Of a stretch of DNA of 64,000 nucleotides, positions 43,512-54,949 are shown piece after piece. The position numbers were made by a program, and so were the translations under genes. Origin of the DNA: Ligustrum vulgare (lineage: Eukaryota > Streptophyta > Magnoliopsida > Lamiales > Oleaceae); NCBI GenBank assembly GCA_963555705.1, contig OY743184.1, positions 21,984,859 to 22,048,858 of the forward strand, written 5' to 3'. The notes below the pieces were generated by a model. It was not told the DNA's origin. It saw only the letters and a program-made list of their open reading frames with translations, and ran no database searches. Each line of letters opens with the position of its first letter. The first letter of the stretch is position 1.

Positions 43512-43867
43512 TAAATGTGTACTCTTTGTGACCTGATTGAGGAAGTTGAGTTAGGGGGTATTAGAAGATGAAGATGATGATGATCCCTGGGTCGGGCTCA
43601 ATGGTGAGGAATTTCAACTTTTGATATTTAAGATATTTCTTTTTTTTAAGTGTTTAAATTTTTGGTTTTGTTTTTCCTTTTTTGAATTATAATGCATGTC
43701 TTATATTTCCTTCTTCTATTGTTTACACATCACACACATTCCGTGACAAAAATAATTGGTTAAATAATGTAAATAGTGTTTACAGATGTCATCTAAATCA
43801 AACAGCACAATCGAATAAAAGAATATCTCACATCAAAATCACGTGAATGTACTTGTTATCTACTAGT

Positions 43868-43870
43868 ATA

Positions 43871-43928
<58 letters not shown>

Positions 43929-43949
43929 GTTGTTGTTGTTGTTATTGTT
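43868..43949. repeat. (ATT)n(GTT)n microsatellite
   Basis: About 20 ATT units, then GTT units. The GTT run continues at 45299 after a hAT insertion, so one repeat was split. Confidence 0.93.
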
Positions 43950-45298
43950 TAGGAGTGAACGCGATCCGGTTTGAACGATTTTTGACATATTTTCAAATCA
44001 AATTAAACCATTTCATTTTACAAACCAAACCAAACCATTTTTTACGATTTGGTTCGATTTTAATCCGTGGTTTTTATCTATCGACATAATATAATATATT
44101 TTAGATGTTAAATTAACTCGTATATTTTAATATAAAGATAAAATAAGTTAATATATTAGTTAATATGAGAATTAATAATGTTAGATGTTAAATTCATTCG
44201 AATTACTTTTCAATTCAAAATAAAAACATGAAATTAAAAAACAATTGTAAATTTTTAATTGCATTGTATTTGTTTCCTAACTTCTTTCCGAACAAATATG
44301 ACATGTCATCGTCATCAAAATTCTTAGAAAAATCACTAGTTTTAGACATATCATAACTAATTATTCTTTTTTACTTTTTATCTGAAACCATACACGGATA
44401 TTTTTCTTTCACAAATGTGTGATATGATTCGATAAAGTACTAATCTCGCAATTATTAGTATGATGCTTATACAATTTTTCACATTAATTATATTTTGTCT
44501 TGACTCTCTTCTTGTCGGCTTACCTTTGTTGTCCAGATTCCGGAATTCAACAAGGAATAAATTCTAAAAAATAAAATAAAATAAAATAATCAAATGATAT
44601 TGCTTGCAAAGAAACTTAAACATGTGATATATAAATTCTTACACCGATTCGAACCTTCTGATATAGTTCGAAAAATCTTCCATGATTCTCTAAAATAAAA
44701 TTAAATGCAGGAAGAAATTTGAAGTACACCTATTGTCTCTTTCTATTGGTCTAAAAATCTAATTGACATTGATGAAGAGGAACTTGGAAGTTGGAAGAAG
44801 GCAAGGAAGACGAATAAAAATAGAAAATTACTGATTGAATTAGGAAGTGGAAACGTTTTAGATTTGAATCTCAATTAAATGGGTTTTTGGGATTGAAGTA
44901 TGTGGTTTAAGGATGATTCGGGTTATATATTAATGAGGTTTTAGAATTGGAGTATGTTGTTAAAAGGTGGTATGAGTTAAGGGTTAATGAAATTTTGTGG
45001 TTGAACATTAGACGAGAACATTTTTTTAAAAAAAAAAAAAAAAAAACTATATGAGAACTTTTACTCTTTAGATAAATTTGAAATTTTTTGGGAAAAAAAC
45101 TCTAAATTTAAATGAATAAAAATTAATTTTTAATTAAAAAATTAGCTATTCGATTTGGTTTAAATGGTTTTTAAAAATTGAAACATAAATCAAACCATTT
45201 TGAAACGGTTTGATTTGAAAATATTAGCGGGTCCACGTGAAATCGAACCAACGGTTTCAATTCGATTTGCGGTTTGACGATTTTTTTGTGCAGCCCTA
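43950..45298. mobile_element. hAT-type non-autonomous element, 1,349 bp
   Basis: Ends TAGGAGTGAACG and, inverted, TAGGGCTGCACA. The flanks TTATTGTT (43942-43949) and TTGTTGTT (45299-45306) are an 8-bp duplication with one mismatch, in a GTT repeat. Subterminal 'ggtttgaacg...' and 'aaatcgaac' words are inverted repeats rich in the 'aaccaaaccaaacca' motif. No transposase. Confidence 0.85.
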
Positions 45299-45306
45299 TT
45301 GTTGTT

Positions 45307-47090
45307 GTTGTTATATTGACATGAAATTAATTTTTGGATGATATTGTTCAAGCCAGATTTACATTATTTCAAATGTGCCATTTTTATTTTTAATTGTATC
45401 CATGCTTCCCTTTAATGGATTTGTGGAAAAATATCAAATGCATCTCACATTCATGTATTTCGTTACTCTAAAAGACACTCAAATATTGTAGCATGTGATT
45501 GATACATGTAGTCTAAACAATTAAATTCATTTAGCAAATGATTCGTGTGTTAGGTACATAAAGGAATATATTATAGAGTAATATTTAGTAATTGTTAGAT
45601 ATATTTTCCTTTCCATTTCTATCATCTACCAAAATCCAGTCAACATTCTACCTGAATTGATTTCTCTTAAGTCCATCATTCAAGTATTCAATTTATTTAT
45701 TTAGTTTTTTTTTTTTTTTTCACGGCAACAAATATGAGTAGCATTTTTGAGATGATGATTCACTTAGCAAAATACATGGACATGGCTCCATAAATACTTG
45801 TACTAATTCAATTAAACTATTCAAACATAAAAATTCTTACTACTGAAGAAAAATAAAAAACAAATTTCCTGAAAATAACACAACTATTTATTTGTTTCAA
45901 TTTGCTAAAAACATAAAATAATAGAAAAAGAATTTTCCAATTGATATAATCACTTCTGATGTTAAAAATAATCGGATGTGCTACGTGTAATAATGATGTA
46001 CGTCATAATAACACCTAATTCATTTTTAACTAGATATCGGTTCATAGTTATGCACAAAATTTTTAAATGTTCGATGACAAAATATAAGGATCTAACATCT
46101 TTTAAACAAAACAAAACAAAACAAAATAAAATAAAGGATCTCTTATTAATAAAATAATTAAAGTTCAAGTCAAGAATCAAGATCTCATAAACTCATACTG
46201 GCTTGTTGAAAAGCTTTATATATTTATATTCAATTACTAGGATATTACCTATAAATGGCATTATTTAAATAAATTAATGAGTTTAACCAATAAACAAATG
46301 CCCAAACATTCTATTAATGCTATTCCAGACCAAGAGTTTTTGAGATGAGTCACTGGATTGATCTTCTTTTACATATTCTAATGCCCCATTCTGGAATTTG
46401 TATCAAGAACCTTCTTAATGCAACTTTAAATAATATCCCATTATTAACACTTAATTATATCTAAAATCGTTCGACTAAGTATATTCCAACACATGTTACA
46501 TGATAATTGGAGCTTAAGCCATTTTCCAAGAGACATACCAAATCCCACTAATTCGCTTTCGGGCTTAGTTAAGATTATGCATTAGTTGAATCATATGGTA
46601 TATTATGGTTAATTAAAAAAAAAAATCCGATATGTTTAGTCTTTGCACGAGTTCAACATTGTATCAGGTTAGCGTTTAAAGATCTAAAGTTCAAGTTTCG
46701 TTGTCGCTTATTTATAAAATTGTTAAATCTTCGATAGAAAAAGAAAAAATAAATAAAAAAATCTAACATCACATAAAGGATAAAATTTTTAGACAAAATT
46801 CAGCGCATAATTATCTAAACATATGTTATAGGACTTACTGCAAGGGAATTCAATTCAGGAACTTCAATCATAATGTGCTTCTTGGTAGGGTGACAAAGAT
46901 TTGGAAGCAACACTTGTTTAAGGTTTATTGGTTAAGATTAAAATAGGGAGTATAATGTAATAACACTTGGCAGATACAGATACTCTGCAGTGGAAGAGAT
47001 TGATTTGGTAATAAAGAACAAAGTTTATGTTTAGTGTTAAATGAGATCAGCTTAATGGCTTGAAAAAGACTATGAAATGACATCTAAGAA
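45307..47090. other. intergenic DNA upstream of the MYB gene
   Basis: AT-rich; no gene or clear transposon end recognised. A (CAAAA)n-like stretch is at 46108-46132. Confidence 0.6.
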
Positions 47091-47093
47091 AGA

Positions 47094-47101
47094 TATAAAA
47101 G
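47094..47101 (+). promoter_or_regulatory. TATA box of the MYB gene
   Basis: Reads tataaaag, about 105 bp before the ATG, the only good TATA element near this start. Transcription would begin at about 47125, giving a leader of about 75 nt. This is inferred from position. Confidence 0.6.
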
Positions 47102-47198
47102 GAGAGCTTGTGTGTAATTTCTGACATACAAACTGTAGACAACAAAAACAGTACTAAAACTAGTTACTTTTGTGGATTAATATTTAAGGTTTTGATCA

Positions 47199-48285
47199 AT
47201 GGCAGGTTGGGGTGTTTCTGAACAAGGCTGGAAAAAAGGGCCATGGACACCTGAGGAAGATGAGCTTCTTGCTCAATATGTAAGCCAATATGGTGATGGA
47301 AGATGGAGTTCTGTTGCCAGGTCTTCAGGTAGGAATTTCCGTCACTTATGTCACTTATATCGATCGACTCATTAATTATGCGTCTGTCTAGGACCAGGTT
47401 TTTTGCCAATTTTTACTACAGGTTTTTTTTTTTTTAACTTCATGGGACCCACAAGCATTCTTGCTTTCTGTGCGCCTACAACGTTTGACAACCTTTCAAT
47501 GTACAAAACTGAAGTTTTTGGCAAAAAACTTGGTCCCATACAGATGCTATATGTTTCATATGTGCGTCAAGGTGAATATCGTACTCGATTAGTAAGGAGT
47601 GAAACAAGATAGAAGATGTTATCTTCTTTTTCTTCTTCTTTAACATTGTTATGTAAAATCCGCCCTACGAAACAATAGATTATCAATTTTTGAATTTTTT
47701 AAACATAATCAGGGTTGAATAGGAGTGGAAAGAGCTGCAGGCTAAGGTGGGTGAACTATTTGAGGCCTGGACTCAAAAGAGGCCATATAACACCACAGGA
47801 AGAAGGAATTATCATTGAACTCCATGCCCTTTGGGGGAACAAGTAATGCCTCTCTCTCTCTCTCCATAAATTTATGTGTATATATATACTCTTCTCTCTT
47901 TCTATCTCTTGATGACTAATTTTTGTTCTGGAATGTCTAACACAGATGGTCCACCATAGCTCGGTATCTTCCGGGAAGAACAGACAATGAGATAAAAAAT
48001 TACTGGAGAACCCATTTCAAGACAAGAGGAAAGCCTTTTGAAAAGAAAGGAAAGAAGAAAAATCTAAGCAAAAAGGAACAAAATGGTGGGAACTCTATGC
48101 CACCAGATCCCATGAGTGATGTAAATATATTTGATCCACCAAGCAATAAGCAAGAGACAGTAACCCCATATCCAATAGTGGATAACCAGTTTCTGCCCAT
48201 GATGTATCAAGATATTACATCTTGTTCAGATATTATTGCTGTTGATGATTATCTGTGGGGAGGTTTGTGGAACCTCGATATATGA
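47199..48285 (+). CDS. R2R3-MYB transcription factor, three exons
   Basis: Exons 47199-47328 (130 nt), 47713-47842 (130 nt) and 47946-48285 (340 nt) encode 199 aa. The two 130-nt first exons and intron positions are the standard R2R3-MYB pattern. R2 (about 11-61): [20 protein letters not shown] with GRWSSVA and [12 protein letters not shown]3 (about 64-112): [46 protein letters not shown]. The bHLH-contact signature in R3 is absent. A Lys-rich stretch follows R3, and the C-terminus ends [13 protein letters not shown], acidic and Trp-rich like activation tails of the stamen/stress MYB clades. Nuclear DNA-binding regulator; target genes unknown. All splice sites are GT-AG and the gene appears intact. 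Confidence 0.95.
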
Positions 48286-48753
48286 ATTTGATATGTTTAG
48301 AAATTTTATGCGTAAGAAAGGAAGAAGATTAGAGATAGTGAAAGAAGACAATTTCTTTTAATTGATGATGTTTATTCAATAGTTCATAATTACTATTTAT
48401 AGACCAATTATAACTTGATAATCAAGCAATTCAACCCACTAATCTAGAAATAAGGAATTACAATTTAACTAATTAATCAAGAATATAGAACAATAATTAA
48501 ATATTATGAAGCTATTTTTAAGCAACCATAGCTACTCATTTCATGGCTTCCATTATTCATCAACAACAACAACCCACTACTTGCATACTATATGCACACA
48601 TCAGAATTGCGTTTCTATTAGGATTATTATTATTATCATTGTAAGATGAATTTTTATGACACTTGCATGATTGAAGAGAATGGAACCTAATTCCAGATTC
48701 CGTTGCATTTGAAATATTATTCATCGTGATCATCACTAGTGTCCATGGTAATT

Positions 48754-48820
48754 GTTGACGTTGCCCTGTCCTGGTACCACTAAGCTAAGTTAGCTTAGTG
48801 GTACCAGGGCAACATCAACA
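48754..48820. repeat. 67-bp near-perfect hairpin 3' of the MYB gene
   Basis: The inner arms ctggtaccactaagctaa (48771-48788) and its complement (48790-48807) are perfect, with one-base spacing. Outer sequence gttgacgttgccctg pairs with gggcaacatcaac with one mismatch and two unpaired bases. It may be a MITE relic or, if transcribed, a small-RNA precursor. Confidence 0.85.
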
Positions 48821-49021
48821 TAAAAACGTGCTTTTGTTGACGTTGCTTTACCCTTGGGGTGCTTACGAGGCGTCAACAGTAATGAACCTGCTAATTCATT
48901 GTCGTAAGATAATTCGCAAAGAAAATTGTTCTTTCTTAGAGGTGCTTTAACTTAATATTAATAGAAATCAAATGATTTGAGTTCCAATGACATCCAAACA
49001 TGAAAATTATATATTTCAAAT

Positions 49022-50675
49022 TGTTGACCACAGAATCTGGTAAGACCTTAGATCAATATGTCTCAGCTCCTCCCTCTTGAATATGTGAACATCCTGCGCA
49101 TTTGGAGAAACGGTAAGTGTGCAACGGGGCTGGGATGGAACCCATTTGCACTCCAACGCACAAGTCATAACTCATTGTGAGCAAATATAGTTGGATGCGG
49201 ATGAAAATTTAAAGTTGTCTAAAACGTAACTGACTGTTATAGATTTATCTAGACAATTGAGTATTAACAGAAAACATGAAGTTTTGTTTAGAACAAATCC
49301 AGATGAATCCTGTTATTCCAAATTCGTCTGGATTATAAAATGTGAATAGATCAATTAAACGATGCATAATTGTAACGAGATTTGAACACAATATTTTAGC
49401 TTAACGTGGGAAAAACCCTTTCAAAGAAACCTCACGTGCCCGCACATTGCGGACAAAAATCAATCACTATTTAAGAAAAGTTGTTACACAGCTCAATAAG
49501 TTACATGATAAATTTACGCATAAATTTATCAAACACCCATGAATTAATGAGTCACTCCCTGATTCTTCTATAAAGTGTAATATGAGCTGACATCCCGCCA
49601 CTCTTCAGTAGCTTCCCTTGATACTACAACAATCTTTAGCAACTCCGAACTCCCGTTTGATCTAGCTCCAAACCTCCCGTTTGATCTTTTGACTGAAAGT
49701 CTTTTCTTCTTTGTAGTGATTGAAAAACTCCTCTCGAAGAACCGAAGTCAAGATATGTAATTTTAGGATTGATATTTGCACGAAAGAATAAGATCTAATT
49801 CTTTAAGTTGATCGTGCAAACTGGAGAAGTCACCAATATAAAGAAGCCGAGTATAATTTCTGCACCACACGAATTATTCGACTTCTATGACTTCTTAGGA
49901 AAAATCGTCACAGTCTTACATATTTAAATATAACCGGATTGCTTGTCCATCAAGAATCCTAGTTGTGCAAAATATTTATTACCTGCAATAAATCAAAGAT
50001 AATTACAAGTTAAATAGAGATAAGGTAAGATAATCAAAGATAATTATGAAATAAAAGAATTTTACCATACGTGAATCACTTATCAACCAAGTGATATACA
50101 CAAACTTGAACACCAAGAAATAAGGCCATAATTTTCGGCCAATAGGAATATTTTAGCAAAGCTAAAATATTATCATAATACTTATCAAGAATAATAAGTG
50201 ACAAACATTATCTCCAAATATTAAAAATATCATAAACATATAGGAGATAAATACAATATCAAATCCAAGAAATAATCAAGTAATTTAATTAAACTTAATA
50301 AATTACTAAATATACGTATTTAGTAATTAAATTAAATTTACTTAAATTACAATCATGTAGAAAAATAAAAAATGCCAACAATAAAAAAGTTAACAGCGAG
50401 AAATATAAATGTGTAGAAGAGAGAGGGGAGTGAGATTATGTGCATTCTGTGCAATGTATTGAACTATCAACCTCTTTCTTGGAGGCAAATATTATCTATT
50501 TATAGGAGTTGATATATAGGATTGTCACACGTGTAAAGCTTTACATGTGGCAAGATTACAACTCTTCATGAGGTAAACTACTTTCTTGGTAATAATCATT
50601 ACCTTTAAGTGTAGAGTTATAGCTGTTACGACCACGATTAATTTTACATGACATGTCATCCATATGGGCCCAACA
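49022..50675 (-). mobile_element. Tat-like Ty3/gypsy LTR in minus orientation, interrupted
   Basis: On the minus strand it begins TGTTGGGCCCATATGG (50675) and ends GTGGTCAACA (49022). It aligns with the LTR at 50755-51346 through its TATA (ctataaatagat, about 50500), 'tctcactcccctctctc' and the last 90 bp (gaggga ggagctgagac...). An 1.19-kb insertion lies inside. No 5-bp duplication was found, so it is not a simple solo LTR. Confidence 0.75.
49202..50395 (-). mobile_element. insertion inside the minus-oriented LTR, LTR-like
   Basis: The sequence between the two halves of the interrupted LTR starts TGTTAAC and ends TTTTCA on the minus strand and is bounded by similar pentamers (gcgga / gcgag). 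It includes 'aacgtgggaaaaaccctttc', a phrase common in copia LTRs. Probably a solo LTR. The duplication is imperfect. Confidence 0.5.
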
Positions 50676-50754
50676 GGGGATTCACAAAACATCCATTCAC
50701 CTAATCATGACCCACAGGCCAAACTGTGGATACCAAACTTGCTGGACTCTTACA

Positions 50755-51346
50755 TGTTGAGGTACCCTTATGTCGGGGTGATACTATGCCTAGGTACCCC
50801 TATGCCGAGGTACCCCTATGTCGGGGTGATGTTATGTCGAGGTACCCTTATGCTGAGGTACTCATACGCCAAAGTGAGTACTCTGTAAAGGTGACAAGAT
50901 AACTTGATGTGATAACATCTTTAAAGGGATTTGATTGTTGCTTTATCCCTATGACATGTAGTAATGATTATAGCCAAAGAAATGGTTTACATCATGAATA
51001 GTTAGGATCTTGCCATGTGTAAAGTATAACACGTGTTACAATCTAAGAGAATTACTCAATCTATAAATAGAGCACACTTGTCTCCAAGGAAAAGGTTGGT
51101 AATTCAAAACTCTAACTCAATATATAAAATCTCACTCCCTTTTCTCTCTTTTACACATTTACATTTCCCGCACCCAATATATATTCACTTGAAATGAGTA
51201 TTGACTTTGGCATCAGAGTGCAAACGAGAGCCACCTGGCCCCTTCGCAAACTGATTGTTTGTCATAGTGCGTAGGAGATCCACGTGTTCAAGAGGGAGGA
51301 GCTGAGACGTGTTGGTCCAAGGTCCAACCGAATTTTGTGGTCAACA
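50755..51346 (+). mobile_element. Tat-like Ty3/gypsy 5' LTR
   Basis: 592 bp, TGTTGAGG...GTCAACA. It contains a TATA box (ctataaataga, about 51060) and is followed at once by a TGGCGC-type primer-binding site, so it is the 5' LTR of a plus-oriented element. Near its start (50758-50870) the word gaggtacccytatg(t/c)cg is repeated about five times. Confidence 0.85.
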
Positions 51347-51368
51347 TTTTGGCGCTGTCTGTGGGAAA
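51347..51368 (+). other. primer-binding site of the Tat-like element
   Basis: Reads ttttggcgctgtctgtggga, close to the TTTTGGCGCCGTCTGTGGG seen after 5' LTRs of plant Tat-lineage gypsy elements. Confidence 0.85.
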
Positions 51369-53600
51369 CCACACTTCTAACCACGAAATCACGTGGTAAA
51401 AGTGGCCAAAAACCTTGAAATAAGGCGGAGAACATCTTGAAAGAGGGTGAAAAAGGACTATACCAACCTGGAAAAAAGTATTTCCTTTAGGCTGCTCACT
51501 TCGGATATGATGGATTAGGCCACAATAATTTATTTTTCTTCGGTCCATTAACATTTGGACTTCTTGGTTAGTATTTTATTTGGGTTGCTTATTTGCTTAT
51601 CCTGATAATTGAGCTCTGGCAATGATTGGAGTTGCTCCAAATCTTGGATCAATAATTTAACTAGCACATTAAAAAGCATTTGTGGGATAAATTATGCTGG
51701 TCACCTATAATGCATGTGCTTTGAATCAATTAAAAGAAAAAACATGCCTTTAATACTATAATCGTCCACTAGTCAATGTATTCGTGGGACCCTGGTTCCA
51801 TAAAATGAAGAATATTTGGTTGTTTATTTCACTTGTGCATAGTTAATATAAATGGGCACATAGAAAGATGAATTGCTTACATGCGTGGGACAATATACAC
51901 CACCAGGAGCAATCATATTAAATTTTCAATGCGATAGCTCATTATAAAGTGGCTTGCTTGGGAAATGGAACTCACATTCCACACGATCAATTTAAAGCCC
52001 GACTAAACTCATTAGTCGAGTCAAAGTTTACAAATAAAAAGAAGCCCGTACCTCTGAAAGTCATGTTTTTTGAACTAACAATATATTATCCACTTCTATG
52101 GGATATTGTTGCCTTATTTTTGAAATTTCTTGCAAATCATAAGTATTTCATCATTCAGTATTATTTTAGGCGAGCACTAAGCCCTCTCACATCGAGGTAG
52201 GCCTATAAGACCTCCAATAAGCTCAAAACGAGCCATTATCTCTATTATCGAGGCCAGCAAGTAAGTCCTTTAACGTTAAGAAGACCAGCTTCTAGTCCCT
52301 GAAAGACGAATGAGCTCCCTTAAAAGGGACCCTTGAATAAAGGCCCCCTGAAGAAGGGACTCCTGAAGAAGGACTCCCCCCGAAAGAGAGAACTCTTGGA
52401 GAAGGACCTCCCCTGAAAGAAGGGACTCCTGAAGAAGGAACCTCCCCTGAAAGAGGGGATTCCTGAAGAAGGACCCCCTCTGAAAGAGGGGATCCCTGAA
52501 GAAGGACTCCCCCTAAAAGAAGGGACTTCTAGAGAAGGACTCCATGAAAGAAGGGATCCTTGAATAAAAGCTCCCTGAACAAGGGACTCCTGAAGAAGAA
52601 TACCCAGAAAAGGTTTCTAGGAAACCCCCTGAACAAGGGACTCCTAAAGAAGAACACCCAGAAAAGGTTTAAGGAAACCCCCTGTACAAGGAACTCCTGA
52701 AGGACACCCTAAAAGGGGAAACCTTGAACAAGGGACTCATGAAGAAGAGAACCTTAAAAAAGGGAGCTCCTGAAAATGAACACCTATGGAAAATTCCCTC
52801 CTAAAAGAGGAGCGAATATCTCATAAATGTCACAACAACATAAAGGCTCGTGAAACAATAAAATTTTTGCTTATTGCCGAAGCGGAACGATTCAGAGCAT
52901 CCCACTTTTATTGTGCCAACATGGCAGAACTCAAACAACAATATTTTATAAGCCTCAACTTAAGTGTCTCTAGGACACACGGTCTCAGAGACCCTATATT
53001 ATTAAGCCCCGGTTTAAGTGTCTCCACGACACACGATCTCAGCCCTATATTATTAAGCTCGGCTTAAAGGTCTCCACTACACATGGTCTCAGAGACCCTA
53101 TATTATTAAGCTCGGCTTAAGTGCCTCCAGGACACACGGTCTTAAAGACCTTATATTCATAAGCCTCTGCTTAAGTTTCTCCGAAATGATACATGGTCTT
53201 AGAGGCCCAAAATTATAATTTCACAAATGCTGAAATTTTTTATATGTCGAGATGACACGGCTATAGGAGCCCTTCCTACTCGTATCCAGAATGGCATGAC
53301 CTCAGAAGCTTTTTCTGAAATTCACACTAGATTAAACATGGAAGAAGTAATATGCCGACGTGATTTAGCCCGAACCTGATGTGCCGAAGTAACACGTACA
53401 AGTTAACAAAAGAATAAGATCATTGATCTAAGCTTTCACTAGGGACTGCTAACAAGCATAATTACAAGTAAACATAAATATCTTAGCAAACCTCCCACAA
53501 ACAAAGGATTTCACCACCCAATGGAATCCACCCCGGACTAACAAACTAAATACGTACAAACGAGGCTATAAAGCATGAATACATGGGATTCCCAAGTGGA
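51369..53600 (+). mobile_element. degraded Tat-like interior with tandem arrays
   Basis: No gag or RT is recognisable. Two arrays are clear. 52320-52790 is built of 'gaaggactcccctgaaagagggga' words, about 33-bp units. 52940-53215 contains about five 60-bp units (taagctcggcttaagtgtct...cacacggtctcagagaccctatatta). A 'ctcacatcgaggtaggcctataagac' stretch (52186-52215) recurs, diverged, at about 57630-57730. Tat elements are known for such variable tandem repeats outside the coding part. Confidence 0.7.
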
Positions 53601-53639
53601 TGTCCTCCATTAACTCCGGAGCGAATATTCTATTAGATG

Positions 53640-53926
53640 AGGGCGAAGCATACTTGGTTGATAAATCTAAAAAACAGCCTGAAGAAGAAACTTGGGTAAA
53701 TGAACTTCCATGAGCCCTATGGGGAATCAGAATTACCTTGCACACTGCCACGGGAGAAACTCCATTCTCACTGGCTCATGGGTCAGAGGCAGTATGTCCA
53801 ATACAAATTGGAGTGTTTTCACCCAGAGCTTCTTTCCACCTCAAAAGAAGGGGTGATTCACATGTCGTCGACTCAATATCGAGAAAAGATGGTCTAATAC
53901 TTCTAAAATTAAAGGTCCAATTTTAA
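53640..53926 (+). pseudogene. Ty3/gypsy integrase scrap
   Basis: With one stop, the translation reads WVNELPxALWGIRITLHTATGETPFSLAHGSEAVCP, the end of the gypsy integrase core. The catalytic residues are not in the remaining stretch. Plus orientation agrees with the LTR at 50755-51346. Confidence 0.85.
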
Positions 53927-54358
53927 GGAAACCCCTCGTCCTAACTCAAAAGGCCAGAATAAAGACCCCAGGACATAGTTGGGGGGGGGGGGACCTCATC
54001 AAGTCACCGATGAAGCTGCACCAGGGACTTACGGAGTTGAGAATATCTCTGGAAAATCCTTACTCAATCCATAAAGCGTGGATCACCTCCACCACTAGTA
54101 TCGATAAACAAATTGTCTTCTGCGTGTTCCGCGTAAATTGGATTTCTTAAACTCATGAGGTGAAATGATTCCTTCATGCACGCTTTTCATTGAATAAATT
54201 GCGAAGTTGTGTTGGAAAACTCAAAACTATGGAAACAAATAGAACATAAAAAGGATTGGTCCCAAGTTACGATTATTAAGGATTTTCTAAACTTGAACCG
54301 AAATGAAAGTGGTCGAAGTTGTCCATGATTATCGCAATGCCTTGATCCGACGAACCCC

Positions 54359-54516
54359 TTGATAGAATGAAAAAATATAGCTTGGAGCACAAGATACGTT
54401 CATGCAAGGGACTCCGTCACTTGATGATTAGTACCCCTTGATAGAATGACAAAACATGGCTTGGAGCACAAGATACGTTCATGCAAGGGACTCCGTCACT
54501 TGATGATTAGTACCCC
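54359..54516. repeat. 79-bp tandem duplication
   Basis: Two nearly identical 79-bp units (54359-54437 and 54438-54516), each from ttgatagaatga to gattagtacccc. Recent duplication within the retroelement's 3' part. Confidence 0.93.
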
Positions 54517-54949
54517 GGCGAAGTGGTACCTATGAAATACGTTGATCACTCTTGAGAATAAATCTTACGATTTTTTCAAAAGAAATCTTTACCATTTAAA
54601 GGCATATCACCTCATGTTAGATTTTTTAACCAAAAATGGCACCAATGTAATCACCCTGGACGTAAACAAGGGACTCACGGGGAAGTACAAGTTGAAACCC
54701 ATTCAGTCAAATCTAAGCGATGGACATAAATGTCTTAAGCGCTTCGATTTGAGGGACTATCACATCCACAAGTGACTGCAAGGACTTGCACATGTTTCTT
54801 ACTATCCTATATTAAACTATGTTCATCCTATGATGGACCATCTCATATTAAATGATGATCATCTTATGATACGAACTACTTGTCTATAGCAGAGCAATAT
54901 GCAAAATTCACATATAAAAGATCAAAAGTGGAGTAGAAAAAGATTCACA

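Noticed and set aside
54542..54775. 77-aa plus-strand ORF in the gypsy region
   Set aside because: No recognisable motif, isolated, and inside degraded retroelement sequence; not supported as a gene.
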